Assembly (NCBI GenBank): GCA_903970565.1
Contig: CAJCJE010000846.1
Span: 1 to 10,131, forward strand
Reading direction: 5' to 3'
DNA length: 10,131 nt
Origin: Candidatus Melainabacteria bacterium
GTDB taxonomy: Bacteria > Actinomycetota > Actinomycetes > Mycobacteriales > Pseudonocardiaceae
A program made the translations under genes and the position numbers. The first letter of the stretch is position 1, and the number at the start of each line of letters is the position of its first letter. A model generated the notes under the pieces. The model made no database searches, was not told the origin of the DNA, and worked only from the letters and a program-made list of their open reading frames with translations. Below are positions 1 to 5,914 of this stretch, piece by piece.

Positions 1-223
1 ACGCCGAAACGGCTGCCGAACGTCTGTGCGTCTGGCGTTGCGACTGGCTTGCGGCTGGCCACCGAACCTGCCCCTCTTTGAGCGGATACTGCCCTCACCC
101 AGTTGTGCGAACTACCGCGCCCACGCTACCCGGAAAACGGGCGAGTCAGGCAGTGACGCAGCCGGTGTACTCCGATCGCGCTAGGCACCTGCGTCCGTCT
201 CATCGGTTGTCCTGAGTAGATCG
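1..223. other. Left-edge region with no supported gene
   Basis: No convincing coding sequence is seen. Frames that stay open here give no recognisable protein and have no ribosome binding site. The only structure noted is a set of three short direct repeats at 27-60, listed separately. The stretch may be the spacer behind an upstream gene outside the window plus the far-upstream part of the glpF promoter region. Confidence 0.5.
27..60. repeat. Three imperfect 11-12 bp direct repeats, TGCGNCTGGC
   Basis: Copies start at 27, 39 and 50 and read TGCGTCTGGCGT, TGCGACTGGCT and TGCGGCTGGCC. The spacing is 12 and 11 bp, close to one helical turn each, so a protein could bind all copies on one DNA face. 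They lie about 170 bp upstream of the proposed glpF promoter. Seen directly; function unknown, and chance in GC-rich DNA is possible. Confidence 0.5.
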
Positions 224-252
224 TGGACATCGGCATCGCGGCCAAGTAGCGT
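224..252 (+). promoter_or_regulatory. Candidate sigma-70-like promoter of glpFK
   Basis: TGGACA at 224-229 differs at one base from TTGACA. It is separated by exactly 17 bp from TAGCGT at 247-252, which fits the actinobacterial TANNNT -10 pattern. Transcription would start near 259, giving a leader of about 110 nt before the glpF start at 372. The assignment rests on motif match and position only. Confidence 0.45.
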
Positions 253-274
253 CCGAGATCATCAGGGTTGGCGA

Positions 275-311
275 CGTGGCCAGGCCCACGATTCACGTGG
301 CCCGCGCCACG
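275..311. promoter_or_regulatory. Phased array of CGTGG/CCACG half-sites, likely operator of glpFK
   Basis: Four pentamers alternate in orientation: CGTGG 275-279, CCACG 286-290, CGTGG 296-300 and CCACG 307-311. Their centres are 11, 10 and 11 bp apart, so all four face the same side of the helix. Each neighbouring pair forms an inverted repeat with a 5-6 bp spacer. The array lies just downstream of the proposed promoter and 61-97 bp before the glpF start, where a repressor would block transcription. Glycerol operons of Streptomyces are controlled by the IclR-family regulator GylR; whether a GylR-like protein binds here is inference. The same arms could also pair in the mRNA leader. Confidence 0.45.
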
Positions 312-371
312 ACCCCGCCTGCCCACCGAGCCAGTCGACGCCGACTTTTGGGTGCCAGGAGGTGGGTCATC

Positions 372-1115
372 GTGAACCCGTGGATGATCGTCGTGTGGGA
401 GTTGCTCGGCACTGCGGTGCTGATCCTGCTCGGTGCCGGTGTGGTTGCCAACAACGTGCTGCGCAAGACGTATGGCAACAACGGCGGCATCCTGTTCATC
501 ACCTTCGGCTGGGCTTTCGCCGTGTTCGCCGGAGCGAGCATCGCCGACAAGACCGGCGCGAACCTCAACCCCGCAGTGACCTTCGGCCTGGCCATCGCGA
601 AGAAACTGGCCTGGAGCAAGGTCCCCTACTACCTGCTCGGCGAGATGGCCGGCGCGATCATCGGCGCCATTCTGTGTTGGGCCGTGTACAAGTTGCAGTT
701 CGACGAGCACGACGAGCCGGAGAACACGCTCGGCATCTTCTCCACCATCCCGAACATTCCGAACAAGTTCTGGAACCTGGTCACCGAGATCATCGGCACC
801 TTCGTACTGGTGTTCTGGATCTTGGAGAGCCCTTCCGCGAAGGCGGTCACCCACGGGGTGCCGACCTTCGGCAACTCCGCGCTCGGCTACGCCGGCGTGG
901 CCTTCGTGGTGCTGGTGATCGGCATCTCGCTGGGTGGCCCGACCGGCTACGCCATCAACCCGGCGCGTGACCTCGGCCCCCGGATCGCCTATGCGTTCAT
1001 CCTGCCGATCAAGGGCAAGGGCAGCGCACAGTGGGGCTATGCGTGGGTGCCGGTCGTCGGACCGCTGGTCGGAGCCGGCCTGGCCGCGTTGTTGACGCTC
1101 GCCCTGGGCTCCTGA
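372..1115 (+). CDS. glpF: Glycerol uptake facilitator (MIP/aquaporin family)
   Basis: Membrane channel of the major intrinsic protein family that lets glycerol diffuse into the cell. The product is 247 residues with several hydrophobic helices. Both signature half-helix motifs are present: NPA at about residues 66-68 (within NLNPAVT) and NPARD at about 196-200. The Asp after the second NPAR is typical of glycerol facilitators rather than strict water channels. The GTG at 372 is chosen because AGGAGG lies at 357-362, nine bases upstream, and the membrane core starts immediately after it. A GTG at 276 would add 32 Arg-rich residues with no family match and would overlap the operator array. It is followed after 100 bp by glpK, so the two are almost certainly one operon: GlpF admits glycerol and GlpK traps it by phosphorylation. 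Family assignment is sure; the exact solute preference is inferred. Confidence 0.93.
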   Translation: MNPWMIVVWELLGTAVLILLGAGVVANNVLRKTYGNNGGILFITFGWAFAVFAGASIADKTGANLNPAVTFGLAIAKKLAWSKVPYYLLGEMAGAIIGAILCWAVYKLQFDEHDEPENTLGIFSTIPNIPNKFWNLVTEIIGTFVLVFWILESPSAKAVTHGVPTFGNSALGYAGVAFVVLVIGISLGGPTGYAINPARDLGPRIAYAFILPIKGKGSAQWGYAWVPVVGPLVGAGLAALLTLALGS

Positions 1116-1215
1116 CCAGAGTTCGCGTTGTCGTCCTGACCAGAAACCGCAAGAGTATGCGGTGCCGCGAGCGCCGTGTGAGCAGCATCAGCAGTGCGAG
1201 AAGGGAGCTTCCGCG

Positions 1216-2730
1216 ATGACCGAATACGTCGCCGCGATCGACCAGGGCACCACCTCCACCCGGTGCATGGTCTTCGACCACTCCGGGCACGTGGTTTCGG
1301 TCGACCAGACCGAACACGAGCAGATCTTCCCCAAGGCTGGCTGGGTCGAGCACGACGGCGAGGAGATCTGGCGCAACACCCGTCAGGTCGCGGCCGGCGC
1401 GCTGGCCAAGGCCGACCTCAAGGCCAGCGAGATCGTCGCCGTCGGCATCACCAACCAGCGGGAGACCGCGCTGGTGTGGGACCGCAAGACCGGGAAACCG
1501 GTCTACAACGCCATTGTCTGGCAGGACACCCGCACCGACCGGATCTGCACGGAACTCGGCGCGCTCGGCGACGGACAGGAGCGTTACCGGGCCAGGACCG
1601 GTCTTCCGCTGGCCACGTACTTCTCCGGCCCCAAGGTCCGCTGGATACTGGACAATGTGGACGGTGCACGGGAGCGGGCCGAGGCCGGCGACCTGATGTT
1701 CGGCAACATGGACACCTGGTTGCTGTGGAACATGACCGGTGGCCCGGACGGCGGCGTGCACGTGACCGACCCGACGAACGCCTCCCGCACCCTGCTGATG
1801 AACCTGGAAACGCTGACCTGGGACGAGGACATCGCCGAGGAGATGCGCATCCCGGTGGGCATGTTGCCGGAGATCCGCTCCTCCTCGGAGGAGTATGGCA
1901 AGGTCCGGGAGCGCGGCGCACTGGCCGGGGTGCCCATCGCCGGCATCCTCGGCGACCAGCAGGCCGCCACCTTCGGCCAGGCCTGCCTGTCCCCCGGCGA
2001 GGCCAAGAACACCTACGGCACCGGCAACTTCGTGCTGCTCAACACCGGCACCGAGCGGGTGCTCAGCGAGAACGGCCTGCTCACCACGGTCTGTTACAAG
2101 ATCGGCTCGAACGACACGGTGTACGCGCTGGAGGGTTCCATCGCGGTCACCGGCTCGCTGGTGCAGTGGCTGCGGGACAACCTCGGCATGATCTCCACCG
2201 CGGCGGAGATCGAACAGCACGCGCGCACCGTCGAGGACAACGGCGGCTGCTACTTCGTGCCGGCCTTCTCCGGGCTGTTCGCCCCGTACTGGCGGTCCGA
2301 CGCGCGCGGCGCGATCGTCGGCCTCACCCGGTACGTCAACAAGGGACACCTGGCCAGGGCCGTGCTGGAGGCGACCGCGTTCCAGTCCCGCGAGGTCATC
2401 GAGGCGATGAACGCCGACTCCGGGGTGCCCCTGACCTCGTTGAAGGTCGACGGTGGCATGACCGGTAACGAGCTGCTCATGCAGTTCCAGGCCGACATCC
2501 TGGACGTGCCGGTGATCCGGCCCGTCGTCGCGGAGACCACCGCGCTGGGCGCCGCCTACGCGGCCGGTCTGGCCACCGGATTCTGGAGCGGCGAGGACGA
2601 CATCCGCGCGAACTGGGCCAAGGACAAGCAGTGGGAACCGGCGATGGACCCGGCTATCAGGGACCGGGAGTACCGCAACTGGCGCAAGGCCGTCACCAAG
2701 ACCTTCGACTGGGTCGAATCGGACGACTGA
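1216..2730 (+). CDS. glpK: Glycerol kinase
   Basis: Cytoplasmic FGGY-family kinase that phosphorylates glycerol with ATP to sn-glycerol-3-phosphate. The product is 504 residues, against 502 for the E. coli enzyme, and aligns end to end with it. Visible motifs are the phosphate-binding DQGTTSTR near residues 9-16, NQRET with glycerol-contacting Arg82 and Glu83, Tyr135 in ATYFSG, catalytic Asp247 in [14 protein letters not shown], and the C-terminal [11 protein letters not shown]. The ATG at 1216 has AAGGGAG at 1201-1207, eight bases upstream, and gives an N-terminus like the family; an in-frame ATG at 1162 lacks such support. The loop before GDQQA has no histidine, so the HPr-dependent phosphorylation known from enterococcal GlpK is unlikely. 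It is the second gene of glpFK. No glpD or gylR-type regulator is visible nearby, unlike Streptomyces gylCABX. Confidence 0.96.
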   Translation: MTEYVAAIDQGTTSTRCMVFDHSGHVVSVDQTEHEQIFPKAGWVEHDGEEIWRNTRQVAAGALAKADLKASEIVAVGITNQRETALVWDRKTGKPVYNAIVWQDTRTDRICTELGALGDGQERYRARTGLPLATYFSGPKVRWILDNVDGARERAEAGDLMFGNMDTWLLWNMTGGPDGGVHVTDPTNASRTLLMNLETLTWDEDIAEEMRIPVGMLPEIRSSSEEYGKVRERGALAGVPIAGILGDQQAATFGQACLSPGEAKNTYGTGNFVLLNTGTERVLSENGLLTTVCYKIGSNDTVYALEGSIAVTGSLVQWLRDNLGMISTAAEIEQHARTVEDNGGCYFVPAFSGLFAPYWRSDARGAIVGLTRYVNKGHLARAVLEATAFQSREVIEAMNADSGVPLTSLKVDGGMTGNELLMQFQADILDVPVIRPVVAETTALGAAYAAGLATGFWSGEDDIRANWAKDKQWEPAMDPAIRDREYRNWRKAVTKTFDWVESDD

Positions 2731-2748
2731 AGCCCAGCGCACATCGAC

Positions 2749-2834
2749 ACACGTCCGATCAACGTGTCGTGTGCCTGATCCTCATGCGCTCGTGATCCTC
2801 CTACGCTCGCGCTGACAGGCCTGAGCGCATGAGG
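2749..2834 (+). terminator. Hairpin cluster downstream of glpK
   Basis: A small hairpin (ACACGT 2749-2754 with ACGTGT 2762-2767, 7-nt loop) starts 18 nt after the glpK stop. It is followed by a perfect 12-bp inverted repeat: CCTCATGCGCTC 2780-2791 pairs with GAGCGCATGAGG 2823-2834. A second arm at 2797-2808 can pair with the same right arm with two mismatches and a shorter loop. There is no U-tract, as is common in actinobacteria. A termination or 3'-end stabilising role is inferred from position. Confidence 0.45.
2776..2809. repeat. Tandem 17-bp imperfect duplication
   Basis: TGATCCTCATGCGCTCG (2776-2792) is followed directly by TGATCCTCCTACGCTCG (2793-2809), with 15 of 17 bases identical. 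Both copies are complementary to the arm at 2823-2834, so the duplication creates two competing left arms for one hairpin. Role unknown. Confidence 0.6.
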
Positions 2835-2837
2835 ACC

Positions 2838-2855
2838 GGTCGAGCCGGCTCGACC
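2838..2855. repeat. 18-bp perfect palindrome
   Basis: GGTCGAGCCGGCTCGACC is its own reverse complement, with no central loop. It starts 3 bp beyond the right arm of the glpK hairpin. The lack of a loop fits a protein-binding site better than an RNA hairpin, but no gene starts close by, so function is open. Confidence 0.6.
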
Positions 2856-2970
2856 TGACAGGGACCTGGGTGGCGGTGGTCGCGCGCGACAGCGTGCTGG
2901 CCGGCCCTCAAGCCAGGTTCCTGAGTTATGCGGATTCGGCTTTGTGGGCGGCCCCTGGGGCGAGTCCGGG

Positions 2971-3002
2971 GCCGACTCTGGGCCGACTCTGGGCCGGTCT
3001 GG
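2971..3002. repeat. Tandem 11-bp repeats, GCCGACTCTGG
   Basis: Two identical units at 2971-2981 and 2982-2992 are followed by a shorter variant, GCCGGTCTGG, at 2993-3002. It is a short slippage-type tandem array in non-coding DNA. No function is evident. Confidence 0.65.
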
Positions 3003-3010
3003 TTGCGTGT

Positions 3011-3053
3011 CCGGCTCTGGAGCCGGGCTCAGGTCAAGGCCGGACTCGTCCGG
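3011..3053 (-). terminator. Paired hairpins after the acetyltransferase remnant
   Basis: CCGGA 3040-3044 pairs with TCCGG 3049-3053 around CTCG, directly against the stop codon at 3054-3056. Further on, CCGGCT 3011-3016 pairs with AGCCGG 3021-3026 around CTGG. Both lie on the 3' side of the minus-strand remnant and are GC-rich with 4-nt loops. No U-tract is present; a terminator role is inferred. Confidence 0.4.
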
Positions 3054-3519
3054 TCAGATCAGGCCGTGTTCGACCGCGACCGCTTCGATCTGCGCCAGGG
3101 TGCCGGACATGATCAGCCGGACGTGCTCGGTGATCAGCCCGATCGGCCAGTTCCACCAGGCAGCGCGCAGCAGCCGGTCGATGTCCTCCTCGGCGAAGCG
3201 GCGCCGGATCGGTCTGGCCGGGTTGCCCCCGACGATCGTGTAGGGCGGCACGTCCGAGGTGACCACCGACCGGGTCGCGACGATGGCCCGTCGCCGATGG
3301 TAATACCCGGCATGATCAGCTGATCAGCCGCTCGGGGCCGTAGCCGTAGAGCACGTTGCGCCGCTGGAACTCGGTGGCGTGGTCCGGATCGTCGTAGTAG
3401 GTGAACTCGCCGACCTCGATCTTGGGCTCGGTGATCAGCGGCCGCAACAGCACCACCCGCTCCTGACCGGGCAACGGATACAGGACGGTCGGATCAGGAA
3501 GGTCGGTCGAGATCGGCAC
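3054..3519 (-). pseudogene. Broken CatB/Vat-type xenobiotic acetyltransferase
   Basis: Remnant of a left-handed beta-helix acetyltransferase of the chloramphenicol/streptogramin (CatB, Vat) group, which O-acetylates antibiotics using acetyl-CoA. The GTG at 3519 still has an AGGAGG-type site upstream and encodes a normal N-terminus (PDPTVLYPLPGQERVVLLRP, then VGEFTYYDD and YGYGPERLI). This frame stops at 3316-3318. The next recognisable piece, IMPGITIGDG, is in a second frame from about 3316. The C-terminal part (VVTSDVPPYTIVGGNPARPI, then WWNWPIGLITEH) is in a third frame and reaches a natural end at 3054. About 137 residues remain against roughly 210 usual for the family. The lost middle held the hexapeptide repeats and the catalytic histidine region, so the product cannot be active. 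The second frame change looks like one missing G near 3283. The deletion junction coincides with a 14-bp palindrome at 3313-3326. Confidence 0.85.
3313..3326. repeat. 14-bp palindrome at the deletion junction
   Basis: TGATCAGCTGATCA is a perfect palindrome containing TGATCA twice. It sits exactly where the N-terminal frame of the acetyltransferase remnant ends and the C-terminal part resumes. It is likely the microhomology scar of the deletion (inference). Confidence 0.6.
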
Positions 3520-3579
3520 AGGCCCTCCTCGTTCTCATGGTTGGCACGGCTCCGCCGACAACCGTGAACGTCCAACCAT

Positions 3580-3613
3580 TGGCCGCCAAGACAACTGGAT
3601 GTCTTGGCGGCCG
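3580..3613 (-). terminator. Strong hairpin downstream of the LpdA-like gene
   Basis: GGCCGCCAAGACA (3581-3593) pairs perfectly with TGTCTTGGCGGCC (3600-3612) around the 6-nt loop ACTGGA, and a T-G pair can extend it. It lies about 100 nt beyond the lpdA stop and before the acetyltransferase remnant, so it should separate the two transcription units. No U-tract. Confidence 0.75.
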
Positions 3614-3715
3614 GCACGGTAGCAAGGAGTTCCGGCTCGGCAACGTCGGTTTTGCCCGCGTCCGGCAGGAGGTCGGTTGGCCGGGCGGAGGTCGGTGCAG
3701 GTCGGGCTGGTGGGT

Positions 3716-5119
3716 TCAGTCCAGGTCGTCGTGCCGCATGAGCTGGCGACCGGCCTCGGTGATCGACCCGGACAGCGACGGATACACCGAGAAGGTCAAC
3801 GCCAGGTGCTCGACGGTCAACTGGTTCTGCACGGCCAGCGCGATGGGCAGGATCAGTTCGCTCGCGTTGGGCGAGACCACCACGCCACCGATCACCACAC
3901 CGGTCGCCGGGCGGCAGAACAGCTTGACGAAGCCGCGGTGCAGACCCTCCATCTTGGCCCGCGCGTTGGTCGCCAACGGCAGCATGACCGTCCGCGCGGG
4001 CACCTCGCCGGTGTCGATCGCGCGCTGGCTGATGCCGACGTTGGCGATTTCCGGGTGGGTGAACACGTTGGCCGCGACCGTCTTGAGCTTGATCGGGGTG
4101 ACCCCCTCGCCGAGCGCGTGCCACATCGCGATCCGGCCCTGCATCTGTGCCACCGAAGCGAGCATCAGCACCCCGGTGCAGTCGCCGGCCGCGTAGATGC
4201 CGGACACGCTGGTCCGGGAGACCCGGTCGACCGAGATGAACCCGCCGGGGCCGGGCTCGATGCCGACGCTCTCCAGCCCGATGTCCTGCGTGTTGGGTAC
4301 CGAGCCGACGGTCATCAGGGCGTGGCTGGCCTCGATCTGCCGGCCGTCCTGAAGGTGCACGACAACACCGTCGGCGACTCTTTCCACCCGCTCGGCCCGC
4401 GCGTGTTTGACCAGCGTCAGACCGCGTTCGTCGAACACGTCCTCCAGCACGGCCGCAGCGTCCGCGTCCTCGTGCGGCAGCACTCGGTCCCGGCTGGACA
4501 CCAGGGTCACCTCGACACCCATCTCGGTGTAGGCGGAGGCGAACTCCGCGCCGGTCACCCCCGACCCGATCACCACCAGGTGCTCGGGGAGTTCGGGCAG
4601 GTCGTAGATCTCCCGCCAGGTCAGGATGCGCTCACCGTCCGGTTCGGAACCGGGCAGCACGCGGGGAGTCGCGCCGGTGGCGATCAGGACCGCGTCGGCT
4701 TCGAGGGTCCGCTGCTCGCCCTCGGCGCTGGTCACGGTGACCCGGTGCCGAGCGAGGCCGGGGACGTCGTCGGTCAACCGAGCGGTGCCGGTGATCAGCT
4801 TCACACCTTCCCGCTGCACCCGTTCGCGTACGTCGGCGGACTGGGCGAGGGCGAGCCCCTTCACCCTGCCGTGCACCGTCGGCACGTCGACCTCGGCCTG
4901 CGAGGTGCCGGTGCGAATGCCCAACTCGTCGGCGGCACGAAACGCCGAACGCGCACCCGCGGACGCGATGAACGTCTTGGACGGGACGCAGTCGTAGAGC
5001 ACGCAGGCGCCGCCGAGTCCGGCCGGCTCCGCGACCGTCACTTCGGCGCCGTGCTGGGCGGCGACCAGGGCCGCCTCGTACCCGGCGGGGCCACCCCCCA
5101 TGATGACGATACGCGTCAC
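3716..5119 (-). CDS. lpdA: LpdA-like NAD(P)H-quinone reductase, flavoprotein disulfide reductase family
   Basis: FAD- and NAD(P)H-dependent flavoprotein of the pyridine nucleotide-disulfide oxidoreductase family, closest by memory to M. tuberculosis LpdA (Rv3303c), which reduces quinones. The 467-residue product has the N-terminal FAD motif GGGPAGYEAA (residues 8-17), the second dinucleotide-binding motif GSGVTGAEFA, the FAD motif YAAGDCTG, and a C-terminal dimerisation domain ending in YPSLSGSITEA. Residues 36-48 read GGACVLYDCVPSK, with Cys39 and Cys44 in the C-x4-C spacing of true disulfide reductases; Rv3303c, as recalled, lacks the first Cys. The C-terminal His-x4-Glu dyad of lipoamide dehydrogenase is absent (Tyr and Gly at those places), so classic lipoamide activity is unlikely. 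The GTG at 5119 is chosen because AGGAGGAGG at 5124-5132 lies just upstream and the FAD motif begins at residue 8. Divergent from the GGCT-like gene. Confidence 0.9.
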   Translation of the reverse strand: MTRIVIMGGGPAGYEAALVAAQHGAEVTVAEPAGLGGACVLYDCVPSKTFIASAGARSAFRAADELGIRTGTSQAEVDVPTVHGRVKGLALAQSADVRERVQREGVKLITGTARLTDDVPGLARHRVTVTSAEGEQRTLEADAVLIATGATPRVLPGSEPDGERILTWREIYDLPELPEHLVVIGSGVTGAEFASAYTEMGVEVTLVSSRDRVLPHEDADAAAVLEDVFDERGLTLVKHARAERVERVADGVVVHLQDGRQIEASHALMTVGSVPNTQDIGLESVGIEPGPGGFISVDRVSRTSVSGIYAAGDCTGVLMLASVAQMQGRIAMWHALGEGVTPIKLKTVAANVFTHPEIANVGISQRAIDTGEVPARTVMLPLATNARAKMEGLHRGFVKLFCRPATGVVIGGVVVSPNASELILPIALAVQNQLTVEHLALTFSVYPSLSGSITEAGRQLMRHDDLD

Positions 5120-5390
5120 GAAGCCTCCTCCTGGCTGTGCTGGCTGTGGTGTCGGTAGGTCGTCAACCACGGTGTTGCTGGTTCGGCTCGCTGGGGCGGG
5201 TCGTCCGCGACAGCGATTCCGATGGTGATCCCGGCAGCGATCCCAGCTGCCCGATATCGGTCCGGATCGGCCGATACCGACGCCGATCGCGCTGCCACCG
5301 TACGCGGCGGGGATGTCCGATGTTCACCGGACAGGCTGGTTGGGGCGCGTGTTGCACCGAGTGATCCGACTAGTCGCTAGGCTGTCGGTC
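5120..5390. other. Divergent intergenic region between lpdA and the GGCT-like gene
   Basis: 271 bp without a gene. It must carry the lpdA promoter on the minus strand, but no good -10 was recognised; TTGACG (minus strand, 5166-5161) is a possible -35 without a partner. A perfect 10-bp palindrome CCGATATCGG lies at 5251-5260, followed by further GATCGG/CCGAT copies up to 5287, a possible operator. CTGGCTGTG is repeated in near tandem at 5131-5148, next to the lpdA ribosome binding site. Confidence 0.5.
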
Positions 5391-5391
5391 G
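5378..5391 (+). promoter_or_regulatory. Leaderless-type promoter of the GGCT-like gene
   Basis: TAGGCT at 5378-5383 matches the actinobacterial TANNNT -10 element and sits 7 bp before the GTG at 5391. No ribosome binding site precedes the GTG. This is the classic arrangement of leaderless mRNAs, with transcription starting at or next to the start codon. A weak TTGCAC (5352-5357) lies 20 bp upstream of the -10, a little far for a -35. Confidence 0.55.
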
Positions 5392-5843
5392 TGCCGCTAT
5401 ACGCCGCGTACGGATCCAACATGGACCCGGCCCAGATGATGCAGCGAGCCCCGCACTCGCCGATGGCGGGAAGCGGTTGGCTCGTCGGCTGGCGACTGAC
5501 CTTCGGGGCAGAGGACCTGACCTGGGAAGGCGCGCTGGCGACCATCGTCGAGGACCCGGATTCACAGGTGTTCGCGGTGCTCTACGACGTGCTGCCCGAG
5601 GACGAGCCCACCATGGACAGTTGGGAGGGTTCCGAACTCGGCCTGTACAAGAAGATCAGATTGCGCGTGCAGACGATGGAGGGCGGAGTGCTCGCCTGGC
5701 TGTACGTGCTCGACGCCTACGAGGGTGGCCTGCCCTCGGCCCGCTACCTCGGCGTGATGGCCGACGCGGCGGAAGCCGCCGGTGCCCCCGCCGACTACGT
5801 CGCCGACCTCCGCGCCCGTCCCTGCGGCGGAATCGGCCCCTGA
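5391..5843 (+). CDS. Gamma-glutamylcyclotransferase-like protein (GGCT/AIG2 fold)
   Basis: A 150-residue cytoplasmic protein of the GGCT-like fold. Characterised members convert gamma-glutamyl compounds to 5-oxoproline and a free amine; the substrate here is not predictable. The N-terminus PLYAAYGSNMDP carries the family YGSN motif (residues 7-10). Glu79 in DSWEGSELGLYKK is the likely catalytic acid, followed by the usual YKKIRLRV strand and a C-terminal YLGVMADAA helix. The GTG at 5391 places the first strand right at the start, as in the family; longer in-frame starts to 5313 add residues without a match. By position it corresponds to Rv3304 of M. tuberculosis, which also lies divergently next to lpdA (recalled synteny). 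It converges on the nuclease-like gene with a 71-bp gap. Confidence 0.82.
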   Translation: MPLYAAYGSNMDPAQMMQRAPHSPMAGSGWLVGWRLTFGAEDLTWEGALATIVEDPDSQVFAVLYDVLPEDEPTMDSWEGSELGLYKKIRLRVQTMEGGVLAWLYVLDAYEGGLPSARYLGVMADAAEAAGAPADYVADLRARPCGGIGP

Positions 5844-5870
5844 ACTGGCCCAGGCCATTCGTGTCCGGCG

Positions 5871-5896
5871 CGGCGTCGGTGTTCGGCGTCGGTGTT
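5871..5896. repeat. Perfect 13-bp tandem repeat between convergent genes
   Basis: CGGCGTCGGTGTT occurs at 5871-5883 and again at 5884-5896, in the 71-bp gap between the convergent GGCT-like and nuclease-like genes. No clear bidirectional terminator hairpin is visible in the gap. Role unknown. Confidence 0.65.
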
Positions 5897-5914
5897 CCAG
5901 CCCTGCGCCTCGGC

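Larger units (their letters stand above)
2835..3053. other. Repeat-rich gene-free segment between glpK and the acetyltransferase remnant
   Basis: No supported coding sequence. Open frames on the + strand across 2870-3323 are low-complexity and run antisense through the acetyltransferase remnant. The segment holds an 18-bp perfect palindrome (2838-2855), tandem 11-bp repeats (2971-3002) and two hairpins next to the remnant's stop codon (3011-3026 and 3040-3053), each listed separately. Confidence 0.6.

Noticed and set aside
276..371. N-terminal extension of glpF from the GTG at 276
   Set aside because: The added residues match nothing in the MIP family and overlap the operator-like array; the GTG at 372 has an ideal ribosome binding site.
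1009..2742. 577-codon open frame on the minus strand opposite glpK
   Set aside because: It is the antisense shadow of glpK, with Gly/Arg/Val-rich, family-less sequence; such frames are typical of GC-rich codon use.
2971..3002. CRISPR-like repeat
   Set aside because: Units are 11 bp, directly abutting and without spacers.
2870..3323. Plus-strand open frames in the repeat-rich spacer
   Set aside because: Low-complexity translation over tandem repeats and antisense to the acetyltransferase remnant; no start signal.
3677..5158. 493-codon open frame on the plus strand opposite lpdA
   Set aside because: Antisense shadow of a well-conserved flavoprotein; no motif and no ribosome binding site.
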